From positions 1 to 40,688 of the forward strand of contig CAKUKR010000012.1 in assembly GCA_934663645.1 (NCBI GenBank): DNA of 40,688 nucleotides, read 5' to 3'. Positions 7,535-15,955 of the stretch are shown here, piece after piece. Source of the stretch: an uncultured Muribaculaceae bacterium (GTDB lineage Bacteria > Bacteroidota > Bacteroidia > Bacteroidales > Muribaculaceae). How positions within the stretch are numbered: the first letter of the stretch is position 1; every line of letters begins with the position of its first letter. Below the pieces are notes generated by a model, which made no database searches, was not told the DNA's origin, and saw only the letters and a list, made by a program, of their open reading frames with translations. The translations under genes were made by a program, and so were the position numbers.

Positions 7535-8367
7535 GGCTGCCGGTTGTTGCGGTATGAACAAATCACGTCTGCCGGCGGAGCATCCTCCTCGGCGGGCATC
7601 GGGACTGCCGCCATTTCGCCTACATACTCCCCTATCATGCCGCGCACAGCCTCTACCCCCTCCGCCGCGCCGGTAACGTAGACTGCCACCTGCTGAGGAG
7701 TGATGTCCTCACCTGCGGCACGGCAGGTGTTAAGCATATAATAGACTGCATCGGCAGTGTCCTGGCAACGGCGGCGCGACGAGGCAATGAGGTGACCGTC
7801 GCGGAACAATGCCATGTCGGCATATCCGCCGCGAATGTCGGCAAACAGACACAGCCCGGCCTTGGCGACACGCTGCCAGTGAGACAGCAGCGTCGTGGCA
7901 TGGCATGCCACTCGCGAGCCGGCAAACGTGCGGGCAAGGAACTGGCGCAGACCGGGGACTGCCATATACAGCACGGCATACTCGCCCACGGTGTCAGTCA
8001 TGGTGTCCTCTGCCGACGTATCGCCGAACACCGTTGAGAACGCCTTGACACAGAGATCTGCATCATCGGCCAATTCTGCGGGGACAAACATATAGCGGGC
8101 TGTCGTCACCACGATGTCAGCCTCGAAATCGTCAAGCACTGCCGGGTGGTCATAGACCGCGTTCTCTATGGCACGCAGACTGTCGTCGCCCTCGAGGCGT
8201 GCCGAGGCGAGGGTGTACATCGGATCATCGGCAATGTCGTTGCGGCGCAGCCACGCTCCCATCGCCTCCTCGGAGATGTCAACGGTCAGCCGCCACTGCC
8301 CTGTGTCCGTAATATGATGCGCTGCTATCGTTCTCACTTTCGGTATGTTTGATAACGTCGGGAGCAA
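7531..8367 (-). CDS. DUF3822 family protein
   Basis: A 278-residue cytoplasmic protein of the Bacteroidetes DUF3822 family, which commonly lies directly upstream of rsmD, as here with a 4-base overlap. The protein has an actin/ASKHA-like flavour (VVTTARYMFVPAELADDADL, then an internal FADIRGGYADMALFRDG strand pair), which fits descriptions of the family as a degenerate acetate/sugar kinase-type fold, but no catalytic residues can be assigned. Its role is unknown; conserved linkage suggests something connected with rRNA modification or with RsmD expression. First gene of the probable operon. Confidence 0.8.
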   Translation of the reverse strand: MLPTLSNIPKVRTIAAHHITDTGQWRLTVDISEEAMGAWLRRNDIADDPMYTLASARLEGDDSLRAIENAVYDHPAVLDDFEADIVVTTARYMFVPAELADDADLCVKAFSTVFGDTSAEDTMTDTVGEYAVLYMAVPGLRQFLARTFAGSRVACHATTLLSHWQRVAKAGLCLFADIRGGYADMALFRDGHLIASSRRRCQDTADAVYYMLNTCRAAGEDITPQQVAVYVTGAAEGVEAVRGMIGEYVGEMAAVPMPAEEDAPPADVICSYRNNRQP

Positions 8368-8380
8368 TCCCTTTTGCTAT

Positions 8381-8413
8381 GCAAAGTTAGGCAAAATCCG
8401 CCGAATATCGAAA
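8381..8413 (-). promoter_or_regulatory. Probable promoter of the DUF3822-rsmD-ribBA-S9 operon
   Basis: On the minus strand TAACTTTGC occupies 8389-8381, a perfect -7 element. The -33 position holds TTTCG (8413-8409), a weak match, 19 bases upstream. The leader before the ATG at 8367 would be very short (about 8 bases), so either translation has little leader or the start codon is slightly further in. Confidence 0.5.
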
Positions 8414-8435
8414 TTCTCAGCCCACAGCCTTGACG

Positions 8436-8509
8436 GCCCGTCCGCTCTGGCTTCATATAATCGCGCATGCATCTGTTGAAATAGAGCAAAAACAACGGAG
8501 CGGACAGGC
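8436..8509 (-). other. Long-range inverted repeat upstream of DUF3822
   Basis: Bases around 8437-8447 and 8498-8508 pair over about 12 positions (GTCCGCTC against GAGCGGAC plus a GCC/GGC extension). The one mismatch seen on the plus strand becomes a G-U pair on the minus strand, which suggests function in a minus-strand RNA. It lies upstream of the DUF3822 promoter and downstream of the terminator at 8561-8602. Confidence 0.35.
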
Positions 8510-8560
8510 TAACAACGCGATTCCAGGATAAGAGCGAGCGTGTCAAGACGACAAGCGGAT

Positions 8561-8602
8561 AAAAAGAAAACGGCAACCAGGCCTCGACCCGATCACCGTT
8601 TT
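8561..8602 (-). terminator. Strong intrinsic terminator, minus strand
   Basis: Read on the minus strand, the 17 bases from 8602 down can pair with the 17 ending at 8567 in every position when G-U is allowed (about 15 usable pairs around a small loop), followed by CTTTTT at 8566-8561. The wobbles are only pairs on the minus strand. It probably ends the DUF4890 transcript whose stop is at 8789, leaving a 3' region of about 190 bases, or it ends a small RNA. Confidence 0.65.
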
Positions 8603-8646
8603 GTCGCGATAGCATTGTTTTATTATTCAGGCAATGTCTGCGACAA
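8601..8646 (-). other. Two-part hairpin next to the terminator
   Basis: TTGTCGC at 8601-8607 pairs perfectly with GCGACAA at 8640-8646, and inside it CATTG (8613-8617) pairs with CAATG (8632-8636). It abuts the terminator hairpin at 8567-8602. The rest of 8647-8788 holds no gene I can support. Confidence 0.4.
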
Positions 8647-8788
8647 TCACCTTATATCTTGTAGACACGCGAGCCGCGAAAAGGTTTAACCCCCGCCCCA
8701 CTTTCCCCGAAAAAATTTTCTCAGTCAAAAACACCGCTACCTTTACTTGAGGATGTTCTCCCGGAGTTCTCGGAGAAAACTATAGCTG

Positions 8789-9361
8789 TCACTTCTTGTC
8801 AGTCTTGGTGGCGTTCTTGAGTTCGACCTTGGCCTTGCGCAGATCCTTCTTCATCTCGCGGATATCCTCCTTGGCAGCCTTGACATTTGCTCTTATGGCT
8901 TTGTTCTCCTTGCGCATTTCGGCGCGTCGTTCCGTAATGCGGCAGTTTGCGTCGAGGACAGCCTTCTGCTCCTTGGTCAGTATCTTCTCGAGTCTCTTGC
9001 GGCTGTTCTTCAACGCCTTCTTGTACTGCTTGCTCGTTATGTCGGTCATGCCGTTCAGTTCCTCACGTGTCTGCTGCTCAATCCGCTGCACCTGCTGACG
9101 CTGCAAGTCGGTCAGCTCGATGCCATCGAGCATTGTGTTCATGATCGTACGCGCTGCGTCGCCCTTGCCGCAATGCGTGGGACGGCAAGATTTCTTCTCG
9201 CCGCAGGTGTCTTTGCGTGCACGCTTGCCCTGCTTCTTGTCCTTGCCGCAGCATGACTGCTCTGTCTTCGTCTTCTTTTCAGCGCCGCAGTTTGACGCAA
9301 TTGCTGTTGCACCGCCCAGACAGATGAGGGCTGCAGCTATCGAAAGAATTGTTCTTTTCAT
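8789..9361 (-). CDS. Periplasmic DUF4890-like protein with Cys/Lys-rich segment
   Basis: A 190-residue exported protein from the ATG at 9361 (MKRTILSIAAALICLGGATAIA signal peptide); an ATG at 9385 would add eight residues ahead of the basic start and is less likely. After cleavage comes a segment rich in Cys and Lys (about residues 24-64: SNCGAEKK, SCCGKDKK, DTCGEKKSCRPTHCGKG) with seven cysteines, a possible metal or redox site. The remainder is alpha-helical and charged, with two LTxxQ-like motifs (ELTDLQRQQVQRI and ILTKEQKAVLD) as in CpxP/Spy/DUF4890 proteins. Such proteins are small periplasmic helical proteins linked to envelope or metal stress. It stands alone between two terminators. 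Confidence 0.7.
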   Translation of the reverse strand: MKRTILSIAAALICLGGATAIASNCGAEKKTKTEQSCCGKDKKQGKRARKDTCGEKKSCRPTHCGKGDAARTIMNTMLDGIELTDLQRQQVQRIEQQTREELNGMTDITSKQYKKALKNSRKRLEKILTKEQKAVLDANCRITERRAEMRKENKAIRANVKAAKEDIREMKKDLRKAKVELKNATKTDKK

Positions 9362-9410
9362 ATTCTGATGAGTTTTTGGTTTCACGTTTACATATCTGAT
9401 GTCCAGACAG

Positions 9411-9427
9411 CGGCTTAGTTTAAGCCG
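9411..9427 (-). other. Perfect 7-bp hairpin in the DUF4890 leader
   Basis: CGGCTTA (9411-9417) pairs with TAAGCCG (9421-9427) around a 3-base loop. It lies about 50 bases upstream of the DUF4890 start codon and 40 bases beyond the nuo terminator. No U-run follows on either strand, so it is more likely a leader structure than a terminator. Confidence 0.35.
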
Positions 9428-9467
9428 AGCCTCTCCATTTACGGAATATTAAGGCCAGAAAATGCAA

Positions 9468-9498
9468 GAAGCCCGAGGAGCTACTGTCCCCGGACTTC
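9468..9498 (-). terminator. Terminator of the nuo-atp operon
   Basis: On the minus strand 9498-9488 pairs with 9478-9468 over 11 bases (two wobbles) around a 9-base loop, followed by a T-rich TTGCATTTTC. It begins 28 bases after the nuoN stop codon, the expected place for the end of the long operon. Confidence 0.75.
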
Positions 9499-9525
9499 CC
9501 GTTATAGTGTAACCGAAGTGCTATG

Positions 9526-11007
9526 TCAGATGCACTGGCTTATCAGGTTCGGCACGTCAGCGACCGATGTCTCAATCCACTGGTAGATGCAGCTTACAAG
9601 ACCGATGAAGACGATACCTGCAACGCAAATCCACATTCCGGCACGCTCTGAAAGCGTTGAGCGGAACTTCTCGATAGTCGGCTCTTCAGGCGATACCCAC
9701 ATAGCCTTGACCACGAGGAGGTAGTAGTAGAGTGAAACGATGGTGTTGATCAACGCTATCAGCACAAGCACGTAGAGTGCTACAGAACCAGACTGAGTGG
9801 CTGACGTGAATATCAGGAACTTGCTGAAGAAGCCGGCGAAGGGCGGGATGCCGGCGAGCGAGAACACTGCGAGTGTCATTGCGAATGACAGCCACGGGTT
9901 AGTCTTGTGCAGTCCGTTGTAGTCGTCCATGCCGACTTTGCCGGTCTTGTTCTCTATGGCTGCTATCACAGCAAAAACGCCGAGGTTGCTGAACACATAC
10001 ACCAGGATGTAGAACATCATGGAGGTCAGTCCGAGAGTGCTTGCGGCGATTATGCCGAGCATGATGTAACCGGCCTGCGAAACAGAGGAGAACGCCATGA
10101 AGCGTTTCATGTTGCGCTGGCGTATTGCGAACAGGTTGCCGACCGTGATAGTCAGGATAATGATTGCATAGAGCATCCATTCCCATACCTGGCTGTAAAC
10201 AGTGCCGAACACCTGAACGAAGATGATGAAGAATGCAAACGCGGCTGAACCTTTGGAGATGACCGAGAGGTAGCTGGTGACAGCTGTCGGAGCACCTTGG
10301 TAAACGTCGGCAGTCCAGAGGTGGAACGGCACGAGCGAGAGCTTGAAGCCAATGCCAGCCATCACGAATGCCAATGCTGTTATCAGCATGCCTGAATGAG
10401 AGCCGTTCATCACAGCATCAGCGATGTCCGCGAAATAGAGCGAGCCAGTGCCGGAGCAAGCATACACGAATGAGAGACCCATCATGAGGACTGCCGAGGA
10501 GAACACAGCCGTCATCACATATTTGATAGCCGCCTCGTTGCTCTCGTAGCGTTTCTTGTCGAAAGCCACCATTGCCGCGAGGGGAAGCGATGCAGACTCG
10601 AGACCGATGATGAAGAGCAGGAAGTGGCGTGCGCTTATCATGAGGTACATGCCGAAGAGCGTCACAAACAGCAGCTCGAAGAACTCCGCCTTGCGCAGTT
10701 TTCCGGATTCGGTGTCTGACCAGCGTATGGCCTGCAGCAGGACGATGAATACGCCGAGGTTCAGGATATTCTTTATCGCCATTGTCGCGCTGTCGTTGAC
10801 ATACATGCCCTCAAAGGCATCTACGCCGCAGCGCGGGATGAACCACATGGCCACCGTAGCGACGCCAAACAGGATGACGGCAAGCGGAGTGACTGCGGCT
10901 TTCGCACGGCTACCTGAGAATGTATCGAACAAGAACACTATCAGGAATACACCGAGTACTATTAGCTCGGGAAACATTGTTCCGAATTGTGAGTAATCCA
11001 TTTTCAA
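9526..11007 (-). CDS. nuoN: NADH-quinone oxidoreductase subunit N
   Basis: A 493-residue, very hydrophobic ND2/Mrp antiporter-like subunit of the complex I membrane arm; it is one of three proton-channel subunits. It shows the antiporter-family segment around SLVPFHLWTADVYQGAPTAV with the conserved Pro-Thr-Ala and Lys/His-bearing helices. The ATG two codons later (11001) is an equally possible start. Last gene of the operon, 29 bases after nuoM and 28 bases before the terminator. Length is normal for the family. Confidence 0.95.
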   Translation of the reverse strand: MKMDYSQFGTMFPELIVLGVFLIVFLFDTFSGSRAKAAVTPLAVILFGVATVAMWFIPRCGVDAFEGMYVNDSATMAIKNILNLGVFIVLLQAIRWSDTESGKLRKAEFFELLFVTLFGMYLMISARHFLLFIIGLESASLPLAAMVAFDKKRYESNEAAIKYVMTAVFSSAVLMMGLSFVYACSGTGSLYFADIADAVMNGSHSGMLITALAFVMAGIGFKLSLVPFHLWTADVYQGAPTAVTSYLSVISKGSAAFAFFIIFVQVFGTVYSQVWEWMLYAIIILTITVGNLFAIRQRNMKRFMAFSSVSQAGYIMLGIIAASTLGLTSMMFYILVYVFSNLGVFAVIAAIENKTGKVGMDDYNGLHKTNPWLSFAMTLAVFSLAGIPPFAGFFSKFLIFTSATQSGSVALYVLVLIALINTIVSLYYYLLVVKAMWVSPEEPTIEKFRSTLSERAGMWICVAGIVFIGLVSCIYQWIETSVADVPNLISQCI

Positions 11008-11036
11008 TCGATTTTATATATTCAATACATTAGGTT

Positions 11037-12551
11037 TTACTGTGCCACTGCGAGAGCATTGATGATAGGCTCAAAGCTGTGCTGTATCGTGTCGTTGATC
11101 CAGTTGGGGAAGCAGCCGATGCCGGCGATGCAGAGTATCAGCACGACGGTTGCCACACGCTCGAACCATGTAGCGTCGGTCAGGGCGAGGTGATGCTCGT
11201 CATGAACAGGACCGTGGAGGAGCTTGCCGACTACACGCAGGATGTAGACCGCTGTTATTACGATAGAGCAGGTAGCTGCTATCACGAAGCAACGGTGGAA
11301 CATGTCCGTATGCTCGAAGCTGCCGAAGAAGATTGTCATCTCGGCTACGAAGCCGCTGAGACCCGGCAGACCGAGCGATGCGAAACCAGCTATCATGTAG
11401 CAGACACCGAGGTAAGGCATTATCTTCATCAGGCCGCCCATCTGGCGGATGTCACGAGTGTGCGTGCGTCCGTATATCATACCGATAAGGGCAAAGAAGA
11501 GGGCTGTCATCAGACCGTGTGAGAGCATCTGCATGATAGCGCCGGTCATTGCCGTGGTGTTGAGCATGAGGATGGCAAAAAGCACCATGCCGCAGTGCGA
11601 AACTGACGAGTAAGCGTTGATGTACTTCAGGTCAGTCTGAACGCAAGCGGAGAACGCACCGTAGACGATGCTTATGCCGGTCAGGATGATGAATATCCAC
11701 GACAGCTCGTTGGCAGCCTGCGGAAGCAGGAAAATGGCAATGCGGAAGCAGCCGTAGCCACCGAGTTTCATAAGCACGCCAGCGTGAAGCATCGACACCG
11801 CTGTCGGTGCGCAAGCGTGACCGTCAGGGCTCCATGTGTGGAAGGGGAACATCGCGCCCAGCACACCGAAGCCGACGAATGTCAGCACAAACAGGTAGTT
11901 CTGCCACCCGGCAGGTATCGCGCCGTTATGCGAGATTTCGAGGATGTTCCATGTCAGCTGCGATGCGTCGGCGCTTGAATGCCAGTAGATGCCGAACAAG
12001 CCGAGCATCAGGAAGGCTGAGCCGCCCATAAGCATCAGCGTCAGCTTCATCGCGGAATACTCCTTGCGGCCGGTACCCCAGAAGCCTATCAGCAGGTACA
12101 TCGGGATAAGGGCCACCTCGTAGAACATGAACATGGTGAAGATGTCTATCGAGATGAAGAAACCGAACACGCCGGTTGACAGGAGCGTAAACCAGAGGAA
12201 GAAGTTCTTGGGGAGCGGGTTGATTTTCCATGAGGCGAATGTGCCGGCAAACACGATTACCGCCGACAGCATCAGCATCAGCACAGAAATGCCGTCAACA
12301 CCCACAGCAAGGTTGATATTGAGAGGCTTGTACCAGCACCAAGAGCCGGTATAGAGCATTTCGTCGGTCACACCTGCCGCACGCTGTCCCAGGAAGTCAA
12401 CACAGAGCCAGATGGCCAGCGCCATCAGTATCGTGCTGCCTATCACCATCACCGTGCGGATAGCCTTCATACTGCTGTTGCGGCACAGGCCTAATCCTAT
12501 CAGCATGAGGACAGGAACTATTACAAACCAGATTAAGATATTTGAAAACAT
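11037..12551 (-). CDS. nuoM: NADH-quinone oxidoreductase subunit M
   Basis: A 504-residue ND4-type proton-channel subunit of complex I. The start is set at the ATG at 12551 (MFSNILIWFVIVPVLML), because the longer open frame to 12641 runs into the end of nuoL and encodes no membrane segment. The family signature is visible in PTAVSMLHAGVLMKLGGYG and in SSVSHCGMVLFAILMLNTTA. It lies 32 bases after nuoL and 29 before nuoN. Confidence 0.95.
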   Translation of the reverse strand: MFSNILIWFVIVPVLMLIGLGLCRNSSMKAIRTVMVIGSTILMALAIWLCVDFLGQRAAGVTDEMLYTGSWCWYKPLNINLAVGVDGISVLMLMLSAVIVFAGTFASWKINPLPKNFFLWFTLLSTGVFGFFISIDIFTMFMFYEVALIPMYLLIGFWGTGRKEYSAMKLTLMLMGGSAFLMLGLFGIYWHSSADASQLTWNILEISHNGAIPAGWQNYLFVLTFVGFGVLGAMFPFHTWSPDGHACAPTAVSMLHAGVLMKLGGYGCFRIAIFLLPQAANELSWIFIILTGISIVYGAFSACVQTDLKYINAYSSVSHCGMVLFAILMLNTTAMTGAIMQMLSHGLMTALFFALIGMIYGRTHTRDIRQMGGLMKIMPYLGVCYMIAGFASLGLPGLSGFVAEMTIFFGSFEHTDMFHRCFVIAATCSIVITAVYILRVVGKLLHGPVHDEHHLALTDATWFERVATVVLILCIAGIGCFPNWINDTIQHSFEPIINALAVAQ

Positions 12552-12583
12552 AATCGAAGATTTTTCTGCTAAGCAATATGAGG

Positions 12584-14512
12584 TTAGAGTAGACAAATCC
12601 AGGTGATACCCGCAAGCAGCGCAGCGCCGATGAAGTACCATACGACGTAGGTCTGTATAGCACCGCTCTGCATGCCCTTGATAGCGACAGAGGCGCGGTT
12701 GGTGATTTTGGCGAAGCCGTCCATGGTAGCGTCGATGACATGACGGTCAAACCATGCGATGCTGCGGCAGATCACGTTGAAGATGAACTTGTGGGTAATG
12801 AACATATAAATCTCGTCCCAGTAGAAGCGGCGGTGAGCTGCCTGCCACAGGCCGGGCATGGCGTTCTTGAGCTTGCTCGGGATAGAGTTCTTCTTGCGGT
12901 ACATCACCGTCGCGAGTGCGATAGCCGCAATAGCGACAACGAGCGAAACCGAGGCGACTGTCGGGTCAATGTGAATTTCGTAAGCCTCGCGGTTCCAGGT
13001 CACGAACTCGCCGAAGGGTATGAAACCAGCCACGCAGGAAACGACTGCGAGGATGATGAGCGGCAGCGACATCTGCCACGGAGCATCATGCGGACGGTGC
13101 TCCTTGTGGTGAGGATTGTCCTCCCACCAGAAGATGAGGTAATAGAGACGGAACATATAGAAGGCGGTCAGACCGGCTACCATAGTCATCCATGCGCCCC
13201 AGAACCAGTGGTTGGAGAACATCGCGCTCAGCATCTCATCCTTGGAGAAGAAGCCGGCGAAAGGCCAGATGCCCGCAATGGCGAGACAGCCGATGAGGAA
13301 CGTCCAGTGAGTGATAGGCATATACTTGCGCAGACCGCCCATGGCAGTGTAGTCGTTGGAGTGAACTGCATGAATCAACGCGCCGGCACCGAGGAACAGC
13401 AACGCCTTGAACATAGCGTGCGTGAACAGGTGGAACATCGAGGACATGTATCCGAGGCCCTCATGCAGTTCAGGACGCGCCACGCCGAGCGACACCATCA
13501 TGAACGCAATCTGAGAAATAGTCGAGAACGCCAGCACTCGCTTGATGTCAATCTGGCAGCAAGCCACGACTGCAGCGTAGAATGCCGTAATCGCGCCGAT
13601 GACGGTGATGAATGTCAGGGCGACCTCCTCGAGCAGGTAAATCGGGAACATACGAGCCACCAGGTAAACACCGGCGACAACCATTGTTGCAGCATGGATA
13701 AGCGCAGACACCGGGGTCGGGCCTTCCATTGCGTCAGGCAGCCAGATATGCAGCGGCATCATTGCAGACTTGCCCATACCGCCGACAAAGATGAGTATCA
13801 ACGCCCAAGTCAGCGCAGAGCCGCCGAGGAATGTCGCTCCGCCAGTTGACGCCAGCACATTCTGCGGGTCGCTGGTCATCGGGATAAAGTCAAACGTGTT
13901 GGTATAGAACGACAGCACGAGGATACCGATGAGGAAGCCAAGGTCTGCAAAACGTGTGACGATAAACGCCTTCTTGCAGGCCGAGACTGCTGACGGCAGC
14001 TTGTAGTAGAAACCGATGAGCAGGTATGAGGAGACACCCACAAGCTCCCAGAATATGTACATCTGGAAAATGTTGGTGGCAACTACCAGACCGAGCATCG
14101 AGAACGTGAAGAGCTGGAGGAATGCGTAGAAACGCTGGAAGCCTTTCTCGCCGTGCATATATCCCCAGCTGTACAGGTGCACCATGAAGGAGATTGTCGT
14201 GATGACTACGAGCATCATTGCCGAAATCGGGTCGAGCAGGAAGCCGAGCTTAACGACAAGCGTCTGCGTGAACGCGAGCCAGGTATAGTCAAATACGGCG
14301 ACCTGCTGACGCACGCCGTCAGCTATGAAACTGGGATCTCCCGAGAAGAAGTAGGTGTAGGCGACAGTATACGCCAGCACAAGGGTGACACCCATACCGA
14401 GTATGCCAAGGATACCAGCACACTTGTGCGACATCTTGACACCCAAGATACCTAAGACAAGGAACATCGTGATAGGTATCGCCAGAATCAGAATAGGTAA
14501 TGTAATGTCCAT
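12584..14512 (-). CDS. nuoL: NADH-quinone oxidoreductase subunit L
   Basis: A 642-residue ND5-type subunit, the distal proton channel of complex I with the long lateral helix at its C-terminus. Family segments include HLYSWGYMHGEKGFQRFY, MPLHIWLPDAMEGPTPVSAL followed by IHAATMVVAGVYL, and CCQIDIKRVLAFSTISQIAF. Its start lies 3 bases after the nuoK stop, so translation is probably coupled. Length and order (K-L-M-N) are standard. Confidence 0.96.
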   Translation of the reverse strand: MDITLPILILAIPITMFLVLGILGVKMSHKCAGILGILGMGVTLVLAYTVAYTYFFSGDPSFIADGVRQQVAVFDYTWLAFTQTLVVKLGFLLDPISAMMLVVITTISFMVHLYSWGYMHGEKGFQRFYAFLQLFTFSMLGLVVATNIFQMYIFWELVGVSSYLLIGFYYKLPSAVSACKKAFIVTRFADLGFLIGILVLSFYTNTFDFIPMTSDPQNVLASTGGATFLGGSALTWALILIFVGGMGKSAMMPLHIWLPDAMEGPTPVSALIHAATMVVAGVYLVARMFPIYLLEEVALTFITVIGAITAFYAAVVACCQIDIKRVLAFSTISQIAFMMVSLGVARPELHEGLGYMSSMFHLFTHAMFKALLFLGAGALIHAVHSNDYTAMGGLRKYMPITHWTFLIGCLAIAGIWPFAGFFSKDEMLSAMFSNHWFWGAWMTMVAGLTAFYMFRLYYLIFWWEDNPHHKEHRPHDAPWQMSLPLIILAVVSCVAGFIPFGEFVTWNREAYEIHIDPTVASVSLVVAIAAIALATVMYRKKNSIPSKLKNAMPGLWQAAHRRFYWDEIYMFITHKFIFNVICRSIAWFDRHVIDATMDGFAKITNRASVAIKGMQSGAIQTYVVWYFIGAALLAGITWICLL

Positions 14513-14515
14513 ATC

Positions 14516-14827
14516 TTAGAATTTCATTTGCTTGATTTCATTTACATCAGTGTTTCCTACCGCACGATAGATGTTGATGATTATCGCGATTGCGATAGCC
14601 GTCTCGGCGGCGGCGATGCCGATGGAGAAGAGCGTGAAGAACATGCCCTCCATTTGCTCGGGGAACAGGAAACGGTTGAATATCACGAAATTCAGGTCGG
14701 CAGAATTAAGCATCAATTCAAGCGAGATGAGAATCGCGATAAGGTTTTTGCGGGTTACGAACCCGAAGACGCCGCAGACGAACATTATTACGCTGGGCAC
14801 AAGATACCATAATATGCTTAAGTCCAT
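14516..14827 (-). CDS. nuoK: NADH-quinone oxidoreductase subunit K
   Basis: A 103-residue subunit with three membrane helices. The conserved glutamates of the family are present: one in LISLELMLNSADLNFV (helix 2) and one in GIAAAETAIAIAI (helix 3); both are part of the central proton path. It begins 6 bases after nuoJ ends and is followed 3 bases later by nuoL. Confidence 0.95.
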   Translation of the reverse strand: MDLSILWYLVPSVIMFVCGVFGFVTRKNLIAILISLELMLNSADLNFVIFNRFLFPEQMEGMFFTLFSIGIAAAETAIAIAIIINIYRAVGNTDVNEIKQMKF

Positions 14828-14833
14828 GGGGCG

Positions 14834-15358
14834 TTATTTTTTGCGGGCGACTACGATGCCGCCGATTATACATGCCAACAGCAGCACGCTGACTGCCTCA
14901 AACGGGAGCAGGTACTGGAACTTGCCTGTACCGAGCAGAGCCGTGCCTATCTGCTCCATGTTCACATCACTGCGCGACAGGGCATCGGTGAGGGTGATGT
15001 CCTGTGCAACAGGCATGGTAAACAGGGCTGCAAGGAGCAGAACTGCGCCGATGACGGAGCAACTGATACCGATGATGCGCTTGTGCGATGTGAGCAGGGA
15101 GGTCTTGTCATCAGGACGATGAGTCAACAATATCGAGAACACAAACAGCACCATAATGCCGCCAGCGTAGACCGCAATCTGCACTGCACCGAGAAACTGG
15201 TAGCCGAGCTGGAAATACATCACGGCAGTCGCGAGCAGGACAAACAGCAGATAGGTGGCGGAACGTAAGATCTTGCGAGACCTGACAGTCATCACCGAAA
15301 ATACGGCGATGACGATAGCCGTCACGCAGTACAAGATAATATTTCCTACAGAGTCCAT
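14834..15358 (-). CDS. nuoJ: NADH-quinone oxidoreductase subunit J
   Basis: A 174-residue, five-helix membrane subunit of complex I. The family hallmark YQFLGAVQIAVYAGGIMVLF is intact, with the helix that forms the pi-bulge next to the quinone channel. It lies 9 bases after nuoI and 6 bases before nuoK. Confidence 0.95.
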   Translation of the reverse strand: MDSVGNIILYCVTAIVIAVFSVMTVRSRKILRSATYLLFVLLATAVMYFQLGYQFLGAVQIAVYAGGIMVLFVFSILLTHRPDDKTSLLTSHKRIIGISCSVIGAVLLLAALFTMPVAQDITLTDALSRSDVNMEQIGTALLGTGKFQYLLPFEAVSVLLLACIIGGIVVARKK

Positions 15359-15367
15359 TATGTAATA

Positions 15368-15919
15368 TTATTTATTTTCTTCGTTAGGTGTCGCGGGCTT
15401 GTCCGCAGGTTTAGCGGCATCAGCCTTGGGTGCAGCGGCAGGTGCTGGCTTGGGAGCGGGCAGCGGCGGGTTCTCAAGGCCGGCGTTCAGCTCCTTAACC
15501 AATTTATCGCGTGTGAAAACAGCCTGCTCGAAGTCATTGGAAAACTCGAGTGCACCCTGCGGGCAAGTAGTCACGCACAGCATGCAGAATGTGCAGCTGC
15601 CCAGGTCGTAGTGGTACTTGTCGAGCACTCTCTTCTTCTTGCCGTCGGGCAGGTCGATCATCTTGTTGTCAAGCTTGATTGTGCCGTTGGGGCAGTTCAT
15701 CTGGCAGATGCCGCAAGCGATGCACTTGTGATGCCCGTCCACATTTTTCAATGTCAGGCAAGCGCGGAAACGCTCGGGTATCTCGAGTGTCTCCCGGTTC
15801 TCAGGATAACATTCGGTGATTTTCTTGGTGACAAGCTCCTTGCCGGTAACAGTCATGCCTGTTACCAGAGAGGTAATGCCCTTGCCGACCGAGGTGAAAT
15901 ATTCTTTGATGCTACTCAT
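15368..15919 (-). CDS. nuoI: NADH-quinone oxidoreductase subunit I (2 x 4Fe-4S)
   Basis: A 183-residue ferredoxin-like peripheral subunit carrying the two N6 iron-sulfur clusters that pass electrons to NuoB. Both motifs are seen: CIACGICQMNCP and CTFCMLCVTTCP. The N-terminus has the amphipathic membrane-facing segment. A C-terminal tail of about 30 residues is rich in Ala, Pro and Lys (PAPKPAPAAAPKADAAKPAD) and looks unstructured. It resumes the nuo genes directly after atpG with a 36-base gap, which is the downstream junction of the ATP synthase block. Confidence 0.95.
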   Translation of the reverse strand: MSSIKEYFTSVGKGITSLVTGMTVTGKELVTKKITECYPENRETLEIPERFRACLTLKNVDGHHKCIACGICQMNCPNGTIKLDNKMIDLPDGKKKRVLDKYHYDLGSCTFCMLCVTTCPQGALEFSNDFEQAVFTRDKLVKELNAGLENPPLPAPKPAPAAAPKADAAKPADKPATPNEENK

Positions 15920-15955
15920 AAAAAATAGTTCGAAAAGATTAGTCGAGAATTAATG

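Noticed and set aside
12552..12641. N-terminal extension of nuoM
   Set aside because: The 30 extra codons overlap the end of nuoL and encode a Cys/His-containing stretch absent from NuoM proteins.
12740..13849. Open frame of 369 codons on the plus strand
   Set aside because: Antisense to nuoL; composition is dominated by Glu, His and Arg, the mirror image of membrane codons.
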